A DNA stretch of 64,000 bases, from NCBI GenBank assembly GCA_963721905.1, contig CAVRMF010000008.1, positions 310,001-374,000 on the forward strand, written 5' to 3'. A program made the translations under genes and the position numbers. The notes below the pieces were generated by a model. It did no database searches. It saw only the letters and a program-made list of their open reading frames with translations, and was not told the origin of the DNA. Positions within the stretch are counted from its first letter, which is position 1, and each line of letters starts with the position of its first letter. Positions 27,611 to 35,126 of the stretch are shown here, one piece after another. This DNA is from Roseiarcus sp963721905. GTDB taxonomy: Bacteria > Pseudomonadota > Alphaproteobacteria > Rhizobiales > Beijerinckiaceae.

Positions 27611-27831
27611 GGGCGGGTTATTCCCAGGGCAATCGCTTCAGGTTAGCGAGAGGTTAAGAATTGGTCTCCGGCCATACACTTACGGCCGCGTAAGCCAATC
27701 CGGCCTTGGTCCGAACCGCCGAATTCGCCAACTCGAATGCTTTTGGCGGCAATAAATTCCACGTCGAGGCACCAATTTCGACGTTTGCTAACGCGAATTT
27801 ACCTGAAGCGATCCCCCTGGGGTTATTCCGC
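27611..27831. repeat. MITE-like element with long imperfect inverted repeats
   Basis: The ends are 33-base imperfect inverted repeats: left GGGCGG...CCCAGGG...ATCGCTTCAGGT (27611-27643) and the complement at 27799-27831. Pairing continues inward (GTTAGC, AATTGGT) toward a central perfect CTTACG-N4-CGTAAG hairpin, so almost all of the 221 bases can fold. There is no ORF. The right end includes the stop codon of the metallopeptidase gene. It could be a MITE or a structured RNA/terminator. Confidence 0.5.
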
Positions 27832-28581
27832 CCCGTAGCGATGCAGGTTCGCGCCATGCGCCTTGAGCCAGGCTTCGGCGCGGTTCGTCTCCGGGCACGT
27901 GCGGCGCAGGAGGCTCCAGAACTTCGGCGAATGGTTGAGGTGGACGAGATGGGCGACCTCGTGCGCCGCGAGATAGTCGAGCACGAACGGCGGCGCGAGG
28001 ATCAGGCGCCAGGAGAAGCTGAGCCCGCCGGTCGCCGAGCACGAGCCCCAGCGGCTCACCGTGTCGCGCACCGCGATTCGCTTCGGCTTGACCCCGATGC
28101 TCCTCGCGTGCCGCGCGACCGCAGCCTCGATGTCCCTGTGCGCCTCGCGCTTGAGGAAATCAACGACGCGGCGCGACACGTGCGGGCGTTCGCCGGCGAC
28201 GCAGATGAACGGCCCATCCTCGCCCCTCTCGATCCAGACGACGCCGCGGGCGGCCGGCCTATGAACGATGCGATGGTCGACCCCGCGCAGCGGCGCAATC
28301 GCCGAGGGTTCGAAGGGGACGAGAAGGGGCAGGCGCGCGAGCCTGACGCCGATCCAGGCGGAATGGCGCTCGGCGAATTCCCGCGCCGCCTTCAAGGACG
28401 CGCGCGCCGGCGCGGTGAGGAGCACGTCGCGAGTGGCGGTCCTGATCCGCAGCGTGAAACGGTTCGAGCGAGGCGAGCGCTTCAGCGCGACCCGGTAGAC
28501 TTCGCCGCCATGCGAGACCTCGATATGCGCCGGCTCCGGCTGGGGGCGCTCGAACAGGCGCAGCATGCCGGGCGTCTTCAT
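27823..28581 (-). CDS. YgjP-like zinc metallopeptidase (M48/SprT-like)
   Basis: Gluzincin-type metallopeptidase of the UPF0758/YgjP (DUF45) group. The core reads DTVSRWGSCSATGGLSFSWR, then LDYLAAHEVAHLVHLNHSP; HEVAH is the HExxH zinc motif, with a third ligand in the following HLNHS segment. 252 aa. Substrates of this family are not established. The stop codon lies within the right arm of the inverted-repeat element. Confidence 0.9.
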   Translation of the reverse strand: MKTPGMLRLFERPQPEPAHIEVSHGGEVYRVALKRSPRSNRFTLRIRTATRDVLLTAPARASLKAAREFAERHSAWIGVRLARLPLLVPFEPSAIAPLRGVDHRIVHRPAARGVVWIERGEDGPFICVAGERPHVSRRVVDFLKREAHRDIEAAVARHARSIGVKPKRIAVRDTVSRWGSCSATGGLSFSWRLILAPPFVLDYLAAHEVAHLVHLNHSPKFWSLLRRTCPETNRAEAWLKAHGANLHRYGAE

Positions 28582-28753
28582 CGCGGCCTCGCCATGAGGA
28601 GCCGCCGACAGGCAGCGGAGGCGCGCGCCAAGGCGTCCCGCTCACGGCGGAAACGCGCGGCGGGCGCGGCCCGCCCGATAGGGGTGACGATCCCGCGCAA
28701 GTGCGACATGGGAGAATGCTTAGTCTACTCGCGCCCTGAGTCGCCAGCGGTTT

Positions 28754-29311
28754 TCATCGCAATCTGAGCGCCGGCGGGGGGGTCGGCTTGATCAGGGTCG
28801 GCAGGCCGGCGGCGACCAGCACGACCGCGTCGCAGGCGCGCGCGACCTCGCGATTGGCCCGGCCCTGGGCGTCGCGAAAATCCCGTCCGAGCTTCGTTTC
28901 GGGCACGAGTCCGAGCCCGACCTCGTTGGAGACGATCACCGCCGGTCCTTCGAGCGCCGAGATCGCCTGCGCGAGACGGTCAATTTCGGCCTCGACGCTG
29001 CGGCCGGCGAACATGAGGTTCGAAATCCACAGCGTCAGACAGTCGACAAGGACCGCCCGGCCGGGCCGCGCCTCCGCGCCGAGCGCCTCGGCAAGCGCCA
29101 GCGGCTCCTCCCGCGTCGTCCAGCCGGCGCCCCGCTCGGCCTGGTGGCGGGCGATCCGCGCCGCCATTTCCGCGTCGCCCGCCTCCGCGGTGGCTAGGTA
29201 GAGCCGTTCCGCCGCGGCGCCCTCAGCAAGCCTTTGGCCATAAGCGCTTTTTCCCGACCGCGCGCCGCCGAGCACAAGCAGGCTGCGGGCGGCGATGGCG
29301 TTCGGCTCCAT
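28754..29311 (-). CDS. cobP: Adenosylcobinamide kinase / guanylyltransferase
   Basis: Bifunctional enzyme of B12 nucleotide-loop assembly: phosphorylates adenosylcobinamide and transfers GMP to give adenosylcobinamide-GDP. It has an N-terminal P-loop (LVLGGARSGKSAYGQRLAE), a RHQAERGAGW segment with the guanylylated His, VLVDCLTLWISNLM and VSNEVGLGLVPET. About 185 aa, as usual for CobP/CobU. It starts 13 bases after the algJ-like gene ends, so it is likely read through from it; a TTG at 29320 is an alternative start. Confidence 0.93.
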   Translation of the reverse strand: MEPNAIAARSLLVLGGARSGKSAYGQRLAEGAAAERLYLATAEAGDAEMAARIARHQAERGAGWTTREEPLALAEALGAEARPGRAVLVDCLTLWISNLMFAGRSVEAEIDRLAQAISALEGPAVIVSNEVGLGLVPETKLGRDFRDAQGRANREVARACDAVVLVAAGLPTLIKPTPPPALRLR

Positions 29312-29324
29312 CTGCGGCAAGCCC

Positions 29325-30422
29325 CTACCCGGCGAAGTCGAGCGGGCGGACGCCCGGACCGCAAATCAGAAGGCGCTCGTTAGGCATCCACCAGACCTCG
29401 TCGGGGTGAAAACGGTCGATCGCCTTCCAGTCGAAGGCGCAGTGGTCGTGGTACAACCACACGACGCGTCCGGCGTGCTGCAGGAGCAGAGGCGCGAAAT
29501 CCGCCCCGGTAAACAAATCGCCGATGATCATGATGGTGGGGCCCGGCCTGCCCGACGCCTGAACGTAGTCGCCGTAGGGGTCGGACGTCAGCAACTCCTT
29601 CGGCCCGGCCTGAAGCGCCAGGTATTCCGTCTCTTCGGTCACATTGTCCTGGACGCCGAGCATGCGCGCGAGATCGCCGCCCTTGCGCTCCGAGAGCGGG
29701 GTCAGCGCCGCGCCGGGGTCGAGACGCCAGTCCGAGCGCCCGTCCGCCTCGACGATGGCGTTATAGGCCGCAAGCGCGCCGCGCGCCGTCCAGTGGGTGT
29801 CGTGGCGGTAATAGGCCGGCCCCTCGACCCGGGCCGCTGTCATGACGGGACGCAGATCGACGGTCTTGATCCCACCGGCGGCGAGCCCCTCGAGAAAGAG
29901 ATCGTATTCGGTCACCTTCCCGGCGTTCTGCGCCCAGTTCGGCAGATCATCCTGATAGACGGTCGCGGCGTTTGGCGGCGAGGCGACGAGAAAGCCCACG
30001 CCCCGCAACCTGAGTTCGTCCCGCATCGCTTTGATGAGCGCGACCGTGTCGGCGACGCGCTGGTCGCGCAGGACGAGGCCGGCGCTCTGCCGCACCGTCT
30101 CCTCACCGAGATAGAACATCCGTCCGTCGCGGCCGACGAGGACCGAATCGTCGCCCATCCCGAGCATGGGCTTGGTCAGATCCTTGTGCGCCCGGATGAG
30201 CGCCTGCCTGAGCCCGAAATGATCGCTGAGATAGGCGTCGAGCGCTGCGGGCAGCCCGAGCCAGTCCTTGCCGGACCCTGGCGGTCCGGGAGCAGGGGCA
30301 AGTCTCCGCCCTTCTTTGAGGACCGCGGCCGGACTGTCCGGCCAGACGAACCCCACGACGAGCGGCGCGGCCAGAAGCAGAAAGGCTGCAGGAGCGAAAT
30401 ATCGCCGCCAGCTCATCAGCAT
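29325..30422 (-). CDS. AlgJ/AlgX-like acetyltransferase paralogue, catalytic Ser lost
   Basis: SGNH-like O-acetyltransferase domain protein (ALGX/ALGJ family), expected to add acetyl groups to an exported polysaccharide in the periplasm. It has one N-terminal anchor helix, YLSDHFGLRQALIRAHKDL, the His/Asp pair in HDTHWTARGAL, and C-terminal DRFHPDEVWWMPNER. The nucleophile motif, GDSF in both neighbouring paralogues, reads GDLF here: the codon is TTG rather than TCG, a single transition. It is therefore probably inactive as an acyltransferase, perhaps a binding subunit. 365 aa, about 45 bases after the previous paralogue. Confidence 0.88.
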   Translation of the reverse strand: MLMSWRRYFAPAAFLLLAAPLVVGFVWPDSPAAVLKEGRRLAPAPGPPGSGKDWLGLPAALDAYLSDHFGLRQALIRAHKDLTKPMLGMGDDSVLVGRDGRMFYLGEETVRQSAGLVLRDQRVADTVALIKAMRDELRLRGVGFLVASPPNAATVYQDDLPNWAQNAGKVTEYDLFLEGLAAGGIKTVDLRPVMTAARVEGPAYYRHDTHWTARGALAAYNAIVEADGRSDWRLDPGAALTPLSERKGGDLARMLGVQDNVTEETEYLALQAGPKELLTSDPYGDYVQASGRPGPTIMIIGDLFTGADFAPLLLQHAGRVVWLYHDHCAFDWKAIDRFHPDEVWWMPNERLLICGPGVRPLDFAG

Positions 30423-30465
30423 GCGCGGTCAGAACTTGGCGGCGCTGGACACGCGGTCATCGCCA

Positions 30466-31674
30466 TCATCCCGCAAAATCGATCGGGCGGACGCCGGGAT
30501 CGCAGACGAGGAATCGCTCGGTCGGCGCCCACCAGACCTCGTCCGGGTGGAACCGGTCGATCAGCTTCCAGTCGAAACCGCACTGATGATGATGGACCCA
30601 GATCGCGCGCCCGGCATGCTGCGCCAACATCAGCGGAAAATAACCGGCAGTGAAGGAGTCGCCGATCACCATGATCGTAGGGCCTGGCTTGCCCGTCGTG
30701 ATGACATGATCGGGCATGACGTCCTGGGACAAAGTCACGTCCTTTCCGGGCGACGCCAGGGCCAGCGTCTCGGCTTTTTCGGACACGTCGTCCTGGACCC
30801 CAAGCATGCGTGCAACATCACCGCCCTTTCGCTCCACCCGGGGTCCGATAGCCGTCGCCGGATCGAGGCGCCAGTCGGGGCGCCCGTCCGCCTCGACGAC
30901 CGCGTTGAACCCCGCCAGCGCCCCGCGCGCGGTCCAATGCGCGTCGTAGAAGAGATACGCTTCCTCGCCCTCGGCCCGGACCGCCTTCAGCGCCGGGCGT
31001 AAGTCGACCGTCTTGACGCCGTGCAGCGTGAGGTCCTCTAGGAAGAGGTCGTATTCCGTTTTCCGGCCGTGGGCTTGCGCCCAGATCGGAAGATCGTCCT
31101 GGTAGATCGTGGACGTATTGGGGGGGACTGCGACAAGAAGATCGATGCCGCGCCTGGCCAACGCATCGCGCATCGCGGCGATCATGTCGGCCGCCTCGGC
31201 CACTTTCTGATCTCGTAGCACCAGCCCCGCGCTCTGGCGCACCATTTCATTGCCGAGGTAGAACATGCGCCCGTCGCGGCCGATCAGCGCGCCGATGTCG
31301 ACCTTGAAAAGCACGGGATGAGTCAGATCCTTGTGCAGCTTGATCATCGCATGCCTAAGGCCGAAACGGTCCTTCAAATAGGCGTCCACCTGGCCCGGAA
31401 GCTTGATCCATCCCGCGAGGTCATCCGGCGCAGCGGGCGGCGGAGCGAGTCTGCGGCCCTCTTTGTATATGAGGTCAGGGCCGTCGGGCAGGAGAATTCC
31501 CCATACCAGCGGCGTCGCAATGAGGAGGAAACTCAGCACGGCGAAGAAGCGACGGTGGCGAAGCAACATCCCGGACCGAGACCTGACGACCAGCCACGCG
31601 TCGCGCGACGCTACCAGTTGGAGATCTTCATCGTGCAGTTGGGGCGCGCGCGAGCCCGTGGAAAGCTCTGTCAC
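30466..31674 (-). CDS. AlgJ/AlgX-like polysaccharide O-acetyltransferase
   Basis: Second paralogue, with catalytic residues intact: FYDAHWTARGAL and VIGDSFTAGYF. One membrane segment (FFAVLSFLLIATPLVWGIL) is followed by the periplasmic domain. The GTG at 31674 overlaps the stop codon of a truncated paralogue (GTGA), giving 402 aa. An internal ATG at 31569 (MLLRHRRFF) matches the start of the truncated copy and would give 367 aa; I cannot decide between them. It works with the upstream MBOAT, which passes acetyl groups across the membrane. Confidence 0.9.
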   Translation of the reverse strand: MTELSTGSRAPQLHDEDLQLVASRDAWLVVRSRSGMLLRHRRFFAVLSFLLIATPLVWGILLPDGPDLIYKEGRRLAPPPAAPDDLAGWIKLPGQVDAYLKDRFGLRHAMIKLHKDLTHPVLFKVDIGALIGRDGRMFYLGNEMVRQSAGLVLRDQKVAEAADMIAAMRDALARRGIDLLVAVPPNTSTIYQDDLPIWAQAHGRKTEYDLFLEDLTLHGVKTVDLRPALKAVRAEGEEAYLFYDAHWTARGALAGFNAVVEADGRPDWRLDPATAIGPRVERKGGDVARMLGVQDDVSEKAETLALASPGKDVTLSQDVMPDHVITTGKPGPTIMVIGDSFTAGYFPLMLAQHAGRAIWVHHHQCGFDWKLIDRFHPDEVWWAPTERFLVCDPGVRPIDFAG

Positions 31675-31796
31675 GATTCAGCCTGTCCCTTCAGGATCAG
31701 GTCGGGGCTGTCGGGCAGGACCATTCCCCAGATGAGCGGCGTCGCGATGAGGAGGAAGCCCAGGAGGGCGAAGAAGCGGCGATGGCGACGCAGCAT
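31671..31796 (-). pseudogene. Truncated algJ-like gene, N-terminal 41 residues only
   Basis: Begins MLRRHRRFFALLGFLLIATP, then LIWGMVLPDSPDLILKG, nearly the same as the start of the next paralogue (MLLRHRRFFAVLSFLLIATP, then LVWGILLPDGPDLIYKE), and ends in TGA after 41 codons. It starts six bases after the MBOAT stop, the position expected for the original algJ partner. This is the 5' stub left by duplication and deletion. Confidence 0.8.
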
Positions 31797-31802
31797 TTCG
31801 CG

Positions 31803-33206
31803 TCAGAACTTGAAATAGAGAAACGGGCTATAGGCGCCCGAGGCCACCGTGATCATCGAGAAGATCAGGAGGGCGAAGGTCCAGCCCGCGTCGGCAGCGG
31901 CGCGCAGAACGATGGGCGTAGACAGTCGCGGCAGCCAACGCGGCAAGACGGCGAGCGCGCAACCGATGATCAGCGTCACGATCGCCCGCTCGCTCAGCGC
32001 GTCATGCATGTCGAAGCTGATGTCGCCGACGCCGTTCCGGCCGACGAGGCTCGCGAAGTAATCGAGCGCGGTTGGGAGATCCGCGGCTCGGAACAAGACC
32101 CATCCGCCCATCACCGCGAGCAGCGCATAGGCCCAGCGCAGCCACACGGGGATGCGGTTGAGAAGCGATCCGAGCCCCAGCCGTTCGAGGACCAGGAAGG
32201 CGCCGTGCCACACGCCCCAGAGGACGAACGTCCAGTTCGCGCCATGCCATGCGCCGCAGAGCACGAATACGGTCACGAGGTTGCGGTAGGTCTGAAGGTC
32301 GGTCCCGCGGTTGCCGCCGAGGGGGATGTAGAGATAGTCGCGCAGCCACGATGACAGCGACATGTGCCAGCGACGCCAGAATTCAGTGATTGAGAGCGAC
32401 GTATAGGGCAGGCGGAAATTGCGCGGGAAAGTGAAGCCGAGGACGATGCCGAGCCCGATCGCCATGTTCGAATAGCCGGCAAAGTCGAAATAGATCTGCA
32501 CGGTATAGGCCAGGAGGCCGATCCACGCCTCTGCGAGCTCGCGGTGAGGACTCTGGTCGAACGCGACCCGCGCCAGCGGCGCGACGACGTCGGCGACCAG
32601 CACCTTCTGCGCGAGGCCGACGATGAAGATGCGCGCTCCGACCGAGGCGCGGCCGATCGTTTGCCGGCGCTTGTCGAGCTGGCGGGCTACGGTCTTGTAG
32701 CGGACAATCGGGCCGGCGACGAGCTGAGGGAAGAGCGAGATGTAGAGCGCCACGTCGACCGGATCGCGGTTGGCGCGGAACCGTCGCCGGTACACGTCAA
32801 TGATGTAGGAAAGGCAGTGAAAGGTGAAGAACGAGATCCCGAGCGGCAACTCGATGTTGGTATGGCCGAAGTCGTAACCCAGCGGTTTCAGGATTGCGGC
32901 GAAATTGGCGGTGATGAAATTCGCGTACTTGAAGATTCCGAGCACTGCAAGATTGACGGCGACGGCGAGGCCGAGCGCCCATTTGCGTTCGGACCCGTTG
33001 CGGCGGTCGATCAAAATCGCCGCCACATAATTGAAGGCAATGGCGAACAGCAGGATCAGCAGGAAGCGCGGCTCGCCCCAGGCGTAGAAGACGAGCGAGA
33101 ACAGGAGCGTGACGACGTTCTTCCCGACGACGGTCGGGGTCAGGACGTAACAGGCGATGAAAATCGGCAGGAAATAGAAAAGGAACGTGACGGAGGAAAA
33201 CACCAT
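31803..33206 (-). CDS. MBOAT-family O-acyltransferase (AlgI-like)
   Basis: Polytopic membrane enzyme that moves acetyl groups from a cytoplasmic donor to the periplasm for polysaccharide O-acetylation. Signatures are MVFSSVTFLFYFLPIF, LGISFFTFHCLSYIIDVYRR, FAGYSNMAIGLGIVLGF, FWRRWHMSLSSWLRDYLYIP and the active-site His in CGAWHGANWTFVLWG. 467 aa and about ten membrane segments. It is first in an apparent operon: algI, algJ stub, algJ2, algJ1, cobP. Confidence 0.95.
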   Translation of the reverse strand: MVFSSVTFLFYFLPIFIACYVLTPTVVGKNVVTLLFSLVFYAWGEPRFLLILLFAIAFNYVAAILIDRRNGSERKWALGLAVAVNLAVLGIFKYANFITANFAAILKPLGYDFGHTNIELPLGISFFTFHCLSYIIDVYRRRFRANRDPVDVALYISLFPQLVAGPIVRYKTVARQLDKRRQTIGRASVGARIFIVGLAQKVLVADVVAPLARVAFDQSPHRELAEAWIGLLAYTVQIYFDFAGYSNMAIGLGIVLGFTFPRNFRLPYTSLSITEFWRRWHMSLSSWLRDYLYIPLGGNRGTDLQTYRNLVTVFVLCGAWHGANWTFVLWGVWHGAFLVLERLGLGSLLNRIPVWLRWAYALLAVMGGWVLFRAADLPTALDYFASLVGRNGVGDISFDMHDALSERAIVTLIIGCALAVLPRWLPRLSTPIVLRAAADAGWTFALLIFSMITVASGAYSPFLYFKF

Positions 33207-33289
33207 TGCCGGATCGCCTTCGCCTCGCTCGCTCGACTCGCTCTCGCCGCATGCGGGGAGCGAGTCGGGGTTGGGGGTTCCGCCGAACT

Positions 33290-33350
33290 GAGGCGCCGCC
33301 CCTCATCCGCCCTTCGGGCCACCTTCTCCCCACAAGCGGGGAGAAGGGAC
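33290..33350. repeat. REP palindrome
   Basis: CCCCTCATCCGCCCTTCGGG followed by CCACCTTCTCCCC-ACAAGC-GGGGAGAAGG, the same hairpin type as at 24.2-24.35 kb. It lies upstream of the MBOAT gene, next to a cytochrome P450 remnant. Confidence 0.75.
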
Positions 33351-33384
33351 GGGAGGCTCTATACCTTCCCCTGCGCCGGCCGCA

Positions 33385-33530
33385 AAGAATCCAGTTGCAT
33401 GGCGAAAATCCGGACATACGCGCGGATCACCGCCATTCCCGCGCCGAAGGCGACATGAGCACCGAGACCGAGGGGCGCGACTAGGAGCCCGATCTTCGCC
33501 CCTTCGGAGGGGCGAACGCCAGCGAACTCC
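33385..33530 (-). pseudogene. Cytochrome P450 remnant
   Basis: The minus strand reads DVEFAGVRPSEGAKIGLLVA, then GAHVAFGAGMAVIRAY. The intact P450 at 36915-38150 has DVEFAGVKLKKGEKIGLLLG and, further on, PHLAFGAGIHFCVG. The remnant keeps both blocks but has lost about two dozen codons between them and the haem cysteine. No start or complete domain remains. Confidence 0.65.
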
Positions 33531-33687
33531 ACATCCATCGGCAGTCAACTCGGGCCCGATTCCCGAAACCCCAGAGCGGGCGAGACCTCCGTCCCTCCCA
33601 GAGGCTGGGTGGAGAGGAAACGAGCGCAGGCGCATCAGAAGCAGGAACGCCACCGAGATAGCGGATTCGCCGATCCTGCATCGCCAA

Positions 33688-34821
33688 TTAGCCAGCGGGG
33701 TCGGAGGGAAGCGCGTTGGGCATGCAATTGAGAAACCTTTCAGTCGGCATCCACCACACCTCGTCTGGGTGGAACCGATCGATCGACTGCCAATCGAAAC
33801 CGCACAAGCTGTGATGCGCCCAGACGACTTTCCTGACGTGCGCCAAAAGCAACTGTGGGAACAGTGACGCCGTGAACGAGTCTCCGACAACCATCACGGT
33901 ACCCACTGGTTTGTCGCCGGTCTTAGCGAAAGTCGAATAGGGCGCGGAGGTCCACTTATCTCCTGAGCCTCCAGGCAGCATTAGCTCCTGAACCGTCTCC
34001 GTCACATTGTCCTGCTCGCCAAGCATGCGGGCGAGGTCGCCGCCCTTCCGCACGGTCGGCGCGCCCAAGACTACGGCCGAATCCGTAAGCCAATCAGGAT
34101 GCCCTCCCGCCTCGACGATGGCGTTAAACGCCGCCAATGCTCCACGGGGAGTCCAATGCGAGTCATATTTTAGGTAGACCTCTCCTTCTGCTCGCGCTGC
34201 GCGCAATGCAGGCCGGAGATCGACGGCGCGGACGCCCCGCCTCGAAAGCTCCGCAAGAAGGACGTCGTATTCGGTTGCTTTACCGTCGTTTCGTGCCCAT
34301 GACGGAAGGTCTTCCGGATAGATCGTCGCGGCATTTGGCGGCGAAGCGACCAAGAAGCGGATCCCTCGCCGCGCCAAGGCGTCGTCCTTTGAGGCCAAAA
34401 ATTCGGCGGTGCGCGTTACGCTCCGGTCATGCATGACGAGGCCGGCGCTCTGCCGCACCGCTTCGTACTGCAGGGTATACAAACGGCCATCGCGCCCCAC
34501 CAAAACGTCGCTGTTGCTGCTAACCGTAAACAGATTCGTAATCTGCAAGCTCAAGCGTATCAATTCCTTCCTCAAACCGAATCGGTCCTCGAGGTACGCG
34601 TCCAGTCGCCCGGGAAGCGCAATGCCGTCGTTCCAGGTTCGCGGAACTTTCGGCGCGTCAGCCGGCGTTCGTCCTTCTGTCAGAATCGACGCCATCTGGT
34701 CCGGGCCGAATACGCCGACGACGAGCGGCGTGGCGAGCAGGACAAAGGCGATCGCCCCGAAGTATCGCTTGTATCTGGATGTCAGGCCGAGCGGCGCCGC
34801 GGAGAGAGCTGAAACCCGCAT
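33688..34821 (-). CDS. AlgJ/AlgX-like polysaccharide O-acetyltransferase, third copy
   Basis: Third paralogue, more diverged: membrane anchor YFGAIAFVLLATPLVVGVF, LEDRFGLRKELIRLSLQI, the pair in KYDSHWTPRGALAAF, nucleophile in VVGDSFTASLF and DRFHPDEVWWMPTER. All three catalytic residues are present. I use the ATG at 34821 (377 aa), just before the anchor. Another ATG at 34932 overlaps the TAA of an algI remnant (TAATG coupling) and would add 37 residues. It points away from the main algI operon and has lost its own algI. Confidence 0.85.
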   Translation of the reverse strand: MRVSALSAAPLGLTSRYKRYFGAIAFVLLATPLVVGVFGPDQMASILTEGRTPADAPKVPRTWNDGIALPGRLDAYLEDRFGLRKELIRLSLQITNLFTVSSNSDVLVGRDGRLYTLQYEAVRQSAGLVMHDRSVTRTAEFLASKDDALARRGIRFLVASPPNAATIYPEDLPSWARNDGKATEYDVLLAELSRRGVRAVDLRPALRAARAEGEVYLKYDSHWTPRGALAAFNAIVEAGGHPDWLTDSAVVLGAPTVRKGGDLARMLGEQDNVTETVQELMLPGGSGDKWTSAPYSTFAKTGDKPVGTVMVVGDSFTASLFPQLLLAHVRKVVWAHHSLCGFDWQSIDRFHPDEVWWMPTERFLNCMPNALPSDPAG

Positions 34822-34931
34822 TGCCTTGATTATTGCCGGGAGGCGGTAAGGCCGGATGAAGCCAAAGGCGGGAGGCGTCGCCGACAGCAGACGGCCTAGT
34901 GCGGTGAAAAGACGAGGATCTCGACCCAGCA

Positions 34932-35115
34932 TTATGAAGATCGGAAGTTGAAGTAGAGGAACGGGCCGTAAGCGCCGGCGGCGGCGGTGATCATGGAGAT
35001 GACAAGCGGCACAAAGGTCCGGCAAAACCGCCTGTGGCGGGCAGCATGAAAGGCGCGGCTAGGCGCGGCAACAAGACGCGACGGCAGGCGGCGTCGATAA
35101 TCGGACTCATGCGCC
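34932..35115 (-). pseudogene. Remnant of a second algI/MBOAT gene (C-terminus)
   Basis: The final 25 codons read PLVISMITAAAGAYGPFLYF, closely matching the end of the intact MBOAT (LLIFSMITVASGAYSPFLYF). Just upstream in another frame is IIDAACRRVLLPRLAAPFML, matching that protein's preceding IIGCALAVLPRWLPRLSTPI. The rest of the gene is gone. The TAA overlaps an in-frame ATG of algJ3, showing an original algI-algJ coupled pair. Confidence 0.7.
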
Positions 35116-35126
35116 AACAGCTGAAC

